A stretch of DNA of 64,000 bases from Pseudomonadota bacterium (GTDB taxonomy: Bacteria > Pseudomonadota > Alphaproteobacteria > Rhizobiales > Phreatobacteraceae), in the NCBI GenBank assembly GCA_020161695.1, contig JAIUOO010000021.1, positions 1-64,000 on the forward strand, in the 5' to 3' direction. The translations under genes were made by a program, and so were the position numbers. This document shows, piece after piece, positions 18,461 through 26,789 of this stretch. The number at the start of each line of letters is the position of its first letter. Within the stretch, counting starts at the first letter, position 1. Below the pieces are notes generated by a model that worked only from the letters and a program-made list of their open reading frames with translations, had not been told where the DNA came from and made no database searches.

Positions 18461-19171
18461 ATGAACGGGTCCATGAAGAAATATCTGGCCGAGTTCGTCG
18501 GTTCCGCGGCGCTGGTGATCATCGGCTGCGGCGCGATCACGCTCGGTGGACACGGCGGCGCGCTGGCGAGCGCCCAGCCGCTATCGACCCTCGCGATCCT
18601 GCCCATTGGTCTCGCCTTCGGTCTCGCGGTCACGGCCATGGCCTATGGCATCGGCCCGATCTCGGGCTGTCACATCAATCCGGCGGTCACGGTTGGCGTC
18701 TGGACGGCCGGCCGCATGCCGACCTCCGAAGTGCCGGGCTACATCATCGCGCAGTTCGCCGGTGCCATCGCCGGCGCTGCGATCCTCTACGTGATGCTGG
18801 CCGGCAAGACCGGCGGCTATGACGTCGCGACCGCGGGCCTCGGCCAGACCGGCTGGTCCGGCTATTCGATGGCCTCGGCAGCCATCGCAGAGTTCGTCGC
18901 CACCTTCCTGTTCCTCGTCGCCATCCTCGGCGCCACCTCCAAGGCCGGATCGACGCCGGTCGCAGGCCTCGCCATCGGCCTGACCCTGGCCGTGCTCCAC
19001 CTCGCCTTCGTGCCGGTTTCGGGCAATTCGCTCAATCCGTCGCGCTCCTTCGGGCCGGCCCTGTTCGTCGGCGGCACGGCTTTGGCGCAGGTCTGGCTGT
19101 TCCTGATCGTCCCGACGCTCGCCGGCGCCGTTGCCGGCATGCTGTTCAAGTCCAAGACCCTCGAGAACTGA
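18461..19171 (+). CDS. aqpZ: Aquaporin Z-like water channel
   Basis: This 236-residue MIP-family channel has six membrane helices and two half-helix loops. The first carries the standard NPA (HINPAVTVGVW), but the second reads NPS (SLNPSRS), an Ala-to-Ser change, with the pore Arg kept. The helix-5 His of AqpZ-type filters is present (AVLHLAF), while the filter Thr appears to be Asn. Water selectivity is therefore likely but the pore may differ from E. coli AqpZ. The ATG at 18461 follows GGAGAGGACGAG; ATG 18473 is an alternative. The stop codon lies inside a 14-bp tandem repeat. Confidence 0.93.
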   Translation: MNGSMKKYLAEFVGSAALVIIGCGAITLGGHGGALASAQPLSTLAILPIGLAFGLAVTAMAYGIGPISGCHINPAVTVGVWTAGRMPTSEVPGYIIAQFAGAIAGAAILYVMLAGKTGGYDVATAGLGQTGWSGYSMASAAIAEFVATFLFLVAILGATSKAGSTPVAGLAIGLTLAVLHLAFVPVSGNSLNPSRSFGPALFVGGTALAQVWLFLIVPTLAGAVAGMLFKSKTLEN

Positions 19172-19212
19172 CCCTCGAGAACTGACCCTCGAGAACTGAC
19201 CCTCGAGAACTG
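19157..19212. repeat. Four tandem copies of a 14-bp unit over the aqpZ stop codon
   Basis: The unit ACCCTCGAGAACTG occurs four times without a mismatch, at 19157-19170, 19171-19184, 19185-19198 and 19199-19212. The first copy encodes the last residues of aqpZ (Leu-Glu-Asn) and its TGA stop begins at 19169. Because 14 is not a multiple of three, copy number changes the bases downstream of the stop but not the protein. This looks like recent slippage duplication. Confidence 0.95.
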
Positions 19213-19265
19213 ACGCCCCGAGAGCCGGATCAGGGCAGGGGAGCGCGCTTCCCCCAAACGACGAG

Positions 19266-19294
19266 ACCCGCCGCCAGTGGAACTGGCGACGGGT
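19266..19294. terminator. Stem-loop between aqpZ and a convergent small gene
   Basis: ACCCGCCGCCAGT and ACTGGCGACGGGT pair over 13 positions with one mismatch around a GGA loop. There is no strong T run on either side, so it may be a weak bidirectional terminator or an mRNA-stabilising hairpin for the two convergent genes. Confidence 0.4.
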
Positions 19295-19355
19295 CGGCAT
19301 CCGCGCGGATCAGGTTGGGTGGGGCGTCGGAGACCCGCGCGACTACTCCGGAATG

Positions 19356-19691
19356 TCAGCGGCAGATGCGCACGCGGCGCGGCTCCGGACCCCAGGGCGT
19401 CTGCACCCAGCGGCGCTCGACCCAGCAGCTCGGCGCGACATAGGCCGGACGATAGGGGCGGTAGACGCCGTAGGGGCGATAGGGACGGTAGGGGCGATAG
19501 ACGCCATAGGGACGGTACGGGCGGCCGTAATAGCCGCCGCCATAGCCGCCCCACTGGACCGGGGTCAGCGTCTCGGCCGACAGTCCGAGTTCGAGGGCGA
19601 CGGCCGGGCTGGCATCCGCCTTGGACGGTGTGAATGCTGCCGCCGAGAGGCCGGCAAGGCCTGCCATCGCGGTCAAAACGAGCTTGCGCAT
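19356..19691 (-). CDS. Small secreted Tyr/Pro/Arg-rich repeat protein
   Basis: This 111-residue protein has a Sec signal peptide (MRKLVLTAMAGLAGLSAAAF, cleavage near SKADA) and a mature part dominated by repeats of the type RPYRPYGVYRPYRP, then a conserved-looking tail CWVERRWVQTPWGPEPRRV with two Cys. It resembles the widespread Hyphomicrobiales secreted proteins with a tail ending in RRVRICR after aromatic repeats. Function is unknown; a cell-surface or matrix role is only a guess. It converges on aqpZ and is divergent from ndk. Confidence 0.75.
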   Translation of the reverse strand: MRKLVLTAMAGLAGLSAAAFTPSKADASPAVALELGLSAETLTPVQWGGYGGGYYGRPYRPYGVYRPYRPYRPYGVYRPYRPAYVAPSCWVERRWVQTPWGPEPRRVRICR

Positions 19692-19938
19692 TCTGTGATC
19701 TCCAGTCGCAGCGGCTGCGCATTCCGCAACCGTTGGACGGAGGCTAGGGCCGGCGCGCTGAACTCGATCTGATCCTGCCCTTCATTTGCGGTTCATCGAA
19801 CGGGCGCGGGCTGCCCGCAGAGGCATCAGGCGCAGCGAGACTGCCGTCACGACAGGCCGACGGGGCGTTGCGGGCGGGGAGGGGCGCTGCTAGAAGCGCG
19901 CCATCTCAAGCTTTCCACGCCATCCCAAGGGACCGACC

Positions 19939-20364
19939 ATGGCCATCGAGCGCACCTTTTCCATCCTCAAGCCGGACGCCGTGACGCGGAACCTGACCGG
20001 CGCGGTCAATGCCGTGATCGAGGGCGCCGGCCTCAAGATCGTCGCCCAGAAGCGCATCCGCATGTCGCTGCCCGAGGCGCGCCGCTTCTACGCCGTCCAC
20101 AAGGAGCGTCCGTTCTTCGGCGAGCTCGTCGATTTCATGGTGTCGGCCCCGGTCGTCGTCCAGGTGCTCGAGGGCGAGAACGCCATCGCCAAGTACCGCG
20201 AAGTCATGGGCGCGACCAACCCGGCGCAGGCCGCCGACGGCACGATCCGCAAGCTCTACGCCCTGTCGGTCGGCGAGAATTCGGTCCACGGCTCGGATTC
20301 GGCCGACAATGCCAAGATCGAGATCGCGCAGTTCTTCTCCGAGAACGAGATCATCTCGGCCTGA
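19939..20364 (+). CDS. ndk: Nucleoside diphosphate kinase
   Basis: Ndk transfers the gamma phosphate from ATP to nucleoside diphosphates through a phosphohistidine. The 141-residue protein is full length, with the active-site histidine at His117 in NSVHGSDS and the N-terminal ERTFSILKPDAV motif. An exact GC stem-loop followed by five T residues, 29 bp after the stop, marks it as a single-gene transcript. Confidence 0.97.
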   Translation: MAIERTFSILKPDAVTRNLTGAVNAVIEGAGLKIVAQKRIRMSLPEARRFYAVHKERPFFGELVDFMVSAPVVVQVLEGENAIAKYREVMGATNPAQAADGTIRKLYALSVGENSVHGSDSADNAKIEIAQFFSENEIISA

Positions 20365-20392
20365 TCGAATCTGCACATATCGCATGCGCGAA

Positions 20393-20415
20393 GGCGGGCC
20401 TCGGCCCGCCTTTTT
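20393..20415 (+). terminator. Rho-independent terminator after ndk
   Basis: GGCGGGCC pairs perfectly with GGCCCGCC across a TC loop, followed by TTTTT. It is 29 bp after the ndk stop and before the molybdopterin oxidoreductase gene. Confidence 0.9.
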
Positions 20416-20479
20416 CGTTGCGGCTTCATGACATAGACTGGAGCCGATCCAACTTGAGGTTCTCCCCCGGGAACGGCTG

Positions 20480-22582
20480 ATGAACGCACCCCTTCGCATC
20501 GAGCGCCGCCAGTCCACCTGCCCGCACGACTGCCCGTCGGCCTGTTCGCTCGACGTCGAGGTGATCGACGGCAAGACCATCGGCCGCGTTCACGGCGACC
20601 CGCGACAGAGCTACACGGCCGGCGTCGTCTGCGCCAAGGTCGCCCGCTATGCCGAGCGCATCCACCACCCCGACCGGCTGCTTCACCCGCTGATCCGCAA
20701 GGGCGCCAAGGGTTCGGGCGAGTTCCAGCGCATCTCCTGGGACGAGGCCATGGCGATGACCGCCGAGCGGTTCCTGGAGGCCGAGAAGCGCTACGGCTCC
20801 GAGACGGTCTGGCCCTACTACTATGCCGGCACGATGGGCTTCGTGCAGCGCGACGGCATCAACCGCCTGCGCCACGTGAAGAAATATTCCGGCTTCTTCT
20901 CCACCATCTGCACCAACATGGCCTGGTCCGGCTTCATCGCCGGCACGGGGCGGCTCGCCGGCGTCGATCCGCGCGAGATGGCGAAATCCGACGTCGTGGT
21001 GATCTGGGGCACTAATCCCGTGTCCACGCAGGTCAACGTGATGACCCACGCCATGAAGGCCCGCAAGGAGCGCGGCGCCAAGATCGTCGTCATCGACATC
21101 TACCGCACCGACACGGTGAAACAGGCCGATCTCGGCCTCGTCCTGCGCCCCGGCACCGATGGCGCGCTCGCCTGCGCGGTGATGCACGTGCTGTTCCGCG
21201 ACGGCTATGCCGACCGCGAATATCTCAACGATTTCACCGACGTCCCGGCGGAACTTGAATCGCATCTGCAATCGCGCGGACCCCAGTGGGCGGCCGATAT
21301 CACTGGCCTGACGGTCGATGAGATCGAGGCCTTCGCCAGGCTCGTTGGCGAGAACAAGCGCACCTTCTTCCGCCTCGGCTACGGCTTCGGCCGCCAGCGC
21401 AACGGCGCGGTCAACATGCACGCCGCCTCGTGCATTCCCGCCGTTACCGGCGCCTGGAAATACGAGGGCGGCGGCGCCTTCCACAATAACGGCGCGATCT
21501 ATCACTGGCGGAAGTCGCTGATCGAAGGTCTGGACGTGAAGGATCCCTCGATCCGCACACTCGACCAGTCGCGCATCGGCGCGATCCTGACCGGCGAGCG
21601 GTCGGCGCTTGCCCGGCCCGACGGCTCGGACGGCCCGCCCGTGACCGCGCTGATCATCCAGAACACCAATCCGGTGAACGTCGCGCCCGACCAGTCGAAG
21701 GTGATCGCGGGCTTCGCGCGCGACGACCTGTTCACCGTCGTCCACGAGCAGTTCATGACCGATACGGCCAGGATGGCCGATCTGGTGCTGCCCGCGACCA
21801 TGTTCATGGAACACGATGACATGTACCAGGGCGGCGGCCACCAGCACATCATGCTGGGGCTGAAGCTGGTCGATGCGCCGGGCGAGTGCCGCTCCAACCA
21901 CGAGGTCATTTCGGACCTCGCCGGCCGTCTCGGCGCCGATCACAAGGGCTTCGCCATGAGCCCGCGGGAAATCATCGACTGGACGCTGCAGAATTCCGGC
22001 TGGGGCACGCTGGCCGAGCTGGAGACGACCAATTTCCGCGACGTGCAGCCGAAATTCGACGACGCCCATTATCTCAAGGGCTTCGCTTACGGCGACCGCA
22101 AGTTCCGCTTCAAGCCGGACTGGCCGAACGTGCCGAACGCCAATATCGGCGGCCTCGGGCCGATCGACCGCATGCCCTCGCTGCCCGACCACTGGGAGGT
22201 GATCGAAGCGACGGACGCCGACTACCCCTTCAAGCTCGCGACCTCGCCGGCGCGCAGCTACCTGAACTCCACCTTTGCCGAAACGCCGTCCTCGAAGAAG
22301 CGGGAAGGGCGGCCGGAGGTGATGATCAACCCGGCGGATGCCGAACGGCTCGGCATCGAGACCGGCGCGCGGGTCGAACTCGGCTCGCCGCGCGGCGCCA
22401 TCGTGCTCCACGCCAAGGTCACCGACCAGACGCGGGCGGGCACGCTGATCGCCGAGGGCATCTGGGCCAATTCCGCCCACGAGGGCGGACGCGGCATCAA
22501 CACGCTGACGGGAGCCGATGCGGTCGCGCCCTTCGGCGGCGCCGCCTTCCACGACAACAAGGCGTGGATCAGGGCGGCCTGA
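20480..22582 (+). CDS. Molybdopterin-dependent oxidoreductase (DMSO reductase superfamily)
   Basis: This 700-residue protein belongs to the large Mo/W-bis-MGD family (COG0243). The N-terminal [4Fe-4S] motif is complete: Cys14, Cys18, Cys22 and Cys51. FFSTICTNMAW near residue 140 is where the Mo ligand usually sits, with Cys as the likely ligand. There is no Tat signal, so the protein is probably cytoplasmic. A C-terminal molydopterin dinucleotide-binding domain is present (about 585-700). No partner iron-sulfur or membrane-anchor subunit is adjacent, so substrate and electron partner are unknown. Family annotation as nitrate, formate or biotin-sulfoxide reductase is not justified from sequence alone. 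It converges on purN with a 3-bp gap. Confidence 0.9.
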   Translation: MNAPLRIERRQSTCPHDCPSACSLDVEVIDGKTIGRVHGDPRQSYTAGVVCAKVARYAERIHHPDRLLHPLIRKGAKGSGEFQRISWDEAMAMTAERFLEAEKRYGSETVWPYYYAGTMGFVQRDGINRLRHVKKYSGFFSTICTNMAWSGFIAGTGRLAGVDPREMAKSDVVVIWGTNPVSTQVNVMTHAMKARKERGAKIVVIDIYRTDTVKQADLGLVLRPGTDGALACAVMHVLFRDGYADREYLNDFTDVPAELESHLQSRGPQWAADITGLTVDEIEAFARLVGENKRTFFRLGYGFGRQRNGAVNMHAASCIPAVTGAWKYEGGGAFHNNGAIYHWRKSLIEGLDVKDPSIRTLDQSRIGAILTGERSALARPDGSDGPPVTALIIQNTNPVNVAPDQSKVIAGFARDDLFTVVHEQFMTDTARMADLVLPATMFMEHDDMYQGGGHQHIMLGLKLVDAPGECRSNHEVISDLAGRLGADHKGFAMSPREIIDWTLQNSGWGTLAELETTNFRDVQPKFDDAHYLKGFAYGDRKFRFKPDWPNVPNANIGGLGPIDRMPSLPDHWEVIEATDADYPFKLATSPARSYLNSTFAETPSSKKREGRPEVMINPADAERLGIETGARVELGSPRGAIVLHAKVTDQTRAGTLIAEGIWANSAHEGGRGINTLTGADAVAPFGGAAFHDNKAWIRAA

Positions 22583-22585
22583 GGC

Positions 22586-23173
22586 TCACACCAGCCGGTA
22601 TTCCGTCGCGATCATCCGCAGCGCCGCCGGATAGATGCGGTGCTCGGCCTCGAGCACGCGCCTGGCCAGTGTCTCCGGCGTATCGCCTTCGAGCACCGGC
22701 ACTTCCTCCTGCAGGATGACCGGCCCGGCATCGAGATCGGGCACGACGAAGTGCACGGTGGCGCCATGGACCTTCGCGCCGTCGGCCAGAGCCCGCGCGT
22801 GCGTGTCGAGCCCCTTGTAGGCGGGCAGGAGGGATGGGTGGATGTTGATCATCCGTCCCTCCCACTGTCCGGGGAACCAGGGCGTGAAGATGCGCATGAA
22901 GCCGGCGAGGCAGACGATATCGACGCGGTGACCTTCGAGCTCGGCATGAACAGCGCGCTCGAAGGCCTCGCGGTCTCCCTTGAAAGCGCGGTGATCGACG
23001 GTCGCCGTCGTGATGCCGTTGGCCTCGGCCGTGGCGAGCCCACCTGCGCCAGGCTTGTTGGAGACGACGAGCGCGATTTCGGCCGGGTAGTCCGGCGCCT
23101 TCGCCGCCTCGATCAGCGCGGCCATGTTGGAGCCGCGCCCGGAGATCAGCACACCGACGCGCTTGCGGCTCAC
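22586..23173 (-). CDS. purN: Phosphoribosylglycinamide formyltransferase
   Basis: PurN transfers a formyl group from 10-formyl-THF to GAR, step 3 of de novo purine synthesis. The GTG at 23173 overlaps the purM stop (GTGA) and gives 195 residues starting VSRKRVGVLISGRGSN. The catalytic segment MINIHPSLLPAYKG (Asn, His) and the following Asp-containing GPVILQEEVPV region are intact. The same frame stays open upstream but only shadows purM. Confidence 0.96.
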   Translation of the reverse strand: MSRKRVGVLISGRGSNMAALIEAAKAPDYPAEIALVVSNKPGAGGLATAEANGITTATVDHRAFKGDREAFERAVHAELEGHRVDIVCLAGFMRIFTPWFPGQWEGRMINIHPSLLPAYKGLDTHARALADGAKVHGATVHFVVPDLDAGPVILQEEVPVLEGDTPETLARRVLEAEHRIYPAALRMIATEYRLV

Positions 23174-24240
23174 AGCTTGAGCGCCCCGGAGAAGGTGACG
23201 CGCGGCTCGGCGGCAGCTTCGGTGACGCGGCCGAGGGTGACGGCCGTCTCGCCGGCGGCCTTGAATGCCGCGAGCAGGTTCTCGGCTTCGGCCTCGGCCA
23301 CCACGGCCACCATGCCGATGCCGCAGTTGAAGGTCCGCACCATTTCGGCCTGGTCGAGCCCGCCGACCTTCGCCAGCCAGCCGAACACCGGCGGCACCGG
23401 CACGGCGGCAAGGTTCACCTCGACGCCGAGGCCCTCGGGCAGCACGCGCGGGATGTTGTCGACGAAGCCGCCACCGGTGATATGCGCCAGCGCCTTGATC
23501 GCGCCCGTGCCGCGATGGGCGGCGAGCACGCTCTTCACATAAATCCGCGTCGGCTCCAGAAGCGCCTCGCCCAGCGTCTTGGCGGGATTGAAGGGGGCGG
23601 GCGCCTCCCAGCCGAGGCCGGAGACCTCGACGATCTTGCGCACCAGCGAATAGCCGTTGGAATGGACGCCGGAGGAAGCGAGCCCCAGCACCACGTCGCC
23701 CTTGGCGACGTCCCGGCGCGGCAGCAGCGTGCCGCGCTCGGCGGCCCCCACCGAGAAGCCCGCGAGGTCGTAGTCGCCGTCGGCATAGAGGCCCGGCATC
23801 TCGGCCGTCTCGCCGCCGATGAGGGCGCAGCCCGCCTCCTTGCAGCCGAGCGCAATGCCCTTGACCACCTGCGCGGCAGCCTCCGGCGACAGCTTGCCGG
23901 TGGCGAAATAGTCGAGGAAGAACAGCGGTTCCGCGCCCTGCACCACGAGATCGTTGACGCACATGGCGACGAGATCGATGCCGATCGTGTCGTGCTTGCC
24001 GGTGTCGATGGCGATCTTGATCTTGGTGCCGACGCCGTCATTGGCCGCGACCAGCACCGGATCCCTGAAGCCCGCCGCCTTCAGGTCGAACAGGCCGCCG
24101 AACCCGCCGATCTCCGCGTCCGCGCCCGGCCGGGCGGTCGCCCGCACCAGCGGCTTGATCATGTCGACCATGCGGTTGCCGGCGTCGATATCGACGCCCG
24201 CCTCGGCATAGGTCAGGCCGTTCCTGCGTTCTGTGGTCAC
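23170..24240 (-). CDS. purM: Phosphoribosylformylglycinamidine cyclo-ligase
   Basis: PurM closes the imidazole ring to form AIR, step 5 of purine synthesis. The 356-residue protein shows the N-terminal LTYAEAGVDIDAGN, the VAANDGVGTKIKIA segment and DLVAMCVNDLVVQGAEPLFFLDY. The start is a GTG at 24240. It is the first gene of the purM-purN pair. About 190 bp separate it from the divergent malic enzyme gene. Confidence 0.96.
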   Translation of the reverse strand: MTTERRNGLTYAEAGVDIDAGNRMVDMIKPLVRATARPGADAEIGGFGGLFDLKAAGFRDPVLVAANDGVGTKIKIAIDTGKHDTIGIDLVAMCVNDLVVQGAEPLFFLDYFATGKLSPEAAAQVVKGIALGCKEAGCALIGGETAEMPGLYADGDYDLAGFSVGAAERGTLLPRRDVAKGDVVLGLASSGVHSNGYSLVRKIVEVSGLGWEAPAPFNPAKTLGEALLEPTRIYVKSVLAAHRGTGAIKALAHITGGGFVDNIPRVLPEGLGVEVNLAAVPVPPVFGWLAKVGGLDQAEMVRTFNCGIGMVAVVAEAEAENLLAAFKAAGETAVTLGRVTEAAAEPRVTFSGALKL

Positions 24241-24434
24241 GTTCGCATCCCGTTGATCGCAGCCGGATTAGCCCGCGCGCCGCGCTGCCGCAATCGGGAA
24301 GCGCCCGAACGCCGGATTTTCCCCGCCGATAAGGCCGATTGGCCGATCTGCGGCCTCATCCGCGGCATGGCAGGCATCCGATCATTGACCTTCAGGGGCA
24401 GGCGTCGCATGACCATCCGGCGTGGGGAGGCTGC

Positions 24435-26732
24435 ATGTCCAAGAGCATCACAGACGACCTGAAATCCGGCGCGCTCGTCTATCACCGCTATCCGCGACCC
24501 GGAAAGCTGGAGATTCAGGCGACCAAGCCGCTCGGCAATCAGCGCGACCTCGCGCTCGCCTATTCGCCGGGCGTCGCGGCAGCCTGCGAGGCCATCGTCG
24601 CCGACCCCGCCCAGGCCGCCGAACTGACGGCGCGCGCCAATCTCGTCGCGGTGGTCTCGAACGGCACCGCCGTGCTCGGCCTCGGCGATATCGGCCCGCT
24701 CGCCGGCAAGCCGGTCATGGAGGGCAAGGCGGTCCTGTTCAAGAAGTTCGCGGGGATCGACGTCTTCGACATCGAGATCGATGCCCGCGAGGTCGATCGC
24801 ATCGTCGATGTCGTCGCGGCGCTGGAGCCGACCTTCGGCGGCATCAACCTCGAGGACATCAAGGCTCCCGAGTGTTTCGAGGTCGAGAAGCGCCTGCGCG
24901 AGCGCATGGCCATTCCGGTTTTCCACGACGACCAGCACGGCACGGCGATCATCGTCGGCGCTGCCGTCACCAACGCGCTCTCGCTGATGGGCAAGAAGAT
25001 CGAGGACGTGAAGATCGTCGCCTCGGGCGCGGGCGCGGCCTCCATGGCCTGCCTCAACCTTCTGCGCGAGCTCGGCGCGAAGGTCGAGAACATCTGGGTC
25101 TCCGACATCGAGGGGGTCGTCTACAAGGATCGCGAGAAGCTCATGGACCCCTACAAGGAGGTCTATGCCAAGAACACCAATGCCCGCACGCTCGGCGACA
25201 TCATCGGCGATGCCGACATCTTCCTCGGCGTGTCCGCGGCGGGCGTGCTGAAGCCCGACATGGTCCAGCGCATGGCCGCCGGCCCGCTGATCATGGCGCT
25301 GGCCAACCCCAACCCGGAGATCATGCCGGAGGAGGCCCGCGCGGCGAAGCCGGACGCCATGATCTGCACCGGGCGGTCGGATTATCCGAACCAGGTCAAC
25401 AACGTCCTGTGCTTCCCCTACATCTTCCGCGGCGCGCTCGATTGCGGCGCGACGGCGATCAACGAGGAGATGAAGCTCGCCGCCGTGCGCGCCATCGCCA
25501 ATCTCGCGCGCGAGGCGCCGTCCGATGTGGTCGCGCGTGCCTATGGCGGCGAGGTCGGCACGTTCGGCGCCGGCAACCTCATTCCCTCGCCCTTCGATCC
25601 CCGGCTGATCCTGCGCATCGCGCCGGCTGTCGCCCGCGCGGCGATGGAGACCGGCGTCGCCACGCGCCCCATTGCCGATTTCGAGGCCTACGAGGCGAGT
25701 CTGACGCGCTTCGTCTTCCGCTCCGGTCTGCTCATGAAGCCGGTCTTCGACAAGGCCCGCCAGGGCCCGAAGCGCGTCATCTACGCGGAAGGCGAGGACG
25801 AGCGGATCATGCGCGCCGCGCAGGTGGTCATCGAGGAAGGCCTCGCCCATCCCGTGCTGATCGGCCGCCCGGCGGTGGTCGAGCAGCGGCTGGAACGGTT
25901 CGGCCTGTCGATCCGGCCGGGCAAGGACTTCACGCTGATCGATCCGCAATCCGACCCGCGCTACCGCGACTATGTCGCGACCTACCACGAGAAGACCGGC
26001 CGCCTCGGCGTCACCCCGGACGCCGCGCGCACCATCGTCCGCACGTCGAACTCGGCCATTGCCACCGTGGCGCTGGCGCGCGGCGACGCGGACGCCATGA
26101 TCTGCGGCGTCGAGGGGCGCTTCAACACGCACCTGCGCCACATCCGGCAGGTGATCGGCCTGAAGGACGGGGCGAACGGCCTCGCCGCCATGTCGCTGCT
26201 GATCACCTCGAAGGGGCCGCTCTTCATCGCCGACACCCATGTCACCGCCAATCCCTCGCCGGAGGAGCTGGCCGACATGGTCTGCATCGCGGCCGAGCAT
26301 GTCCGCCGCTTCGGCCTCGAGCCGAAGATCGCGCTGGTCTCGCATTCCGACTTCGGCAGCTACGACGACGCCGACGCGGTCAAGATGCAGAAGGCGCTGC
26401 GCATCATCTGGGACCGCGCGCCCGATCTTGAAGTCGACGGCGAGATGCATGCCGACACGGCGCTGCAGCCGGACATCCGCGAGCGCGTCATGCCCCAGTC
26501 GCGCCTCACCGGCGTCGCCAACGTGCTGGTCATGCCGAACCTGTCGGCAGCCAACATCGCCTTCCAGGTGATCAAGGTATTGGCGGATGCGCTGCCCGTC
26601 GGGCCGATCCTGGTCGGCCAGGCGCGCCCCGCTCATATCCTCACGCCCTCGGTCACGGCGCGCGGCGTCGTGAACATGACCGCGCTTGCCGTGGTGGAGG
26701 CGCAGGAAAATGCGCGTGAACAGGGTTCCTGA
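24435..26732 (+). CDS. maeB: NADP-dependent malic enzyme with phosphotransacetylase-like domain
   Basis: MaeB decarboxylates malate to pyruvate, making NADPH. The ATG at 24435 is preceded by GGGGAGG and gives 765 residues; the frame opens 96 bp earlier without a ribosome site. Residues about 1-430 form the malic enzyme part (YSPGVA, VFHDDQHGTAI, and the NADP-binding VASGAGAASMACLNL). Residues about 440-765 resemble phosphate acetyltransferase, a normal regulatory extension of the MaeB class that binds acetyl-CoA; it is not thought to be catalytic. In rhizobia such enzymes (Tme type) balance C4 flux. Confidence 0.95.
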   Translation: MSKSITDDLKSGALVYHRYPRPGKLEIQATKPLGNQRDLALAYSPGVAAACEAIVADPAQAAELTARANLVAVVSNGTAVLGLGDIGPLAGKPVMEGKAVLFKKFAGIDVFDIEIDAREVDRIVDVVAALEPTFGGINLEDIKAPECFEVEKRLRERMAIPVFHDDQHGTAIIVGAAVTNALSLMGKKIEDVKIVASGAGAASMACLNLLRELGAKVENIWVSDIEGVVYKDREKLMDPYKEVYAKNTNARTLGDIIGDADIFLGVSAAGVLKPDMVQRMAAGPLIMALANPNPEIMPEEARAAKPDAMICTGRSDYPNQVNNVLCFPYIFRGALDCGATAINEEMKLAAVRAIANLAREAPSDVVARAYGGEVGTFGAGNLIPSPFDPRLILRIAPAVARAAMETGVATRPIADFEAYEASLTRFVFRSGLLMKPVFDKARQGPKRVIYAEGEDERIMRAAQVVIEEGLAHPVLIGRPAVVEQRLERFGLSIRPGKDFTLIDPQSDPRYRDYVATYHEKTGRLGVTPDAARTIVRTSNSAIATVALARGDADAMICGVEGRFNTHLRHIRQVIGLKDGANGLAAMSLLITSKGPLFIADTHVTANPSPEELADMVCIAAEHVRRFGLEPKIALVSHSDFGSYDDADAVKMQKALRIIWDRAPDLEVDGEMHADTALQPDIRERVMPQSRLTGVANVLVMPNLSAANIAFQVIKVLADALPVGPILVGQARPAHILTPSVTARGVVNMTALAVVEAQENAREQGS

Positions 26733-26789
26733 CGCCCCGTCAAGCAATGGACCATTAATTCCCGGGCATTAAGCTTCTTAAGTTCTTGC

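Noticed and set aside
19157..19212. CRISPR array or iteron origin
   Set aside because: Units are directly adjacent without spacers and only 14 bp long, next to a membrane channel gene, with no replication gene nearby.
24237..26747. 836-codon minus-strand frame opposite the malic enzyme gene
   Set aside because: Antisense shadow; maeB has a strong ribosome site and all domains.
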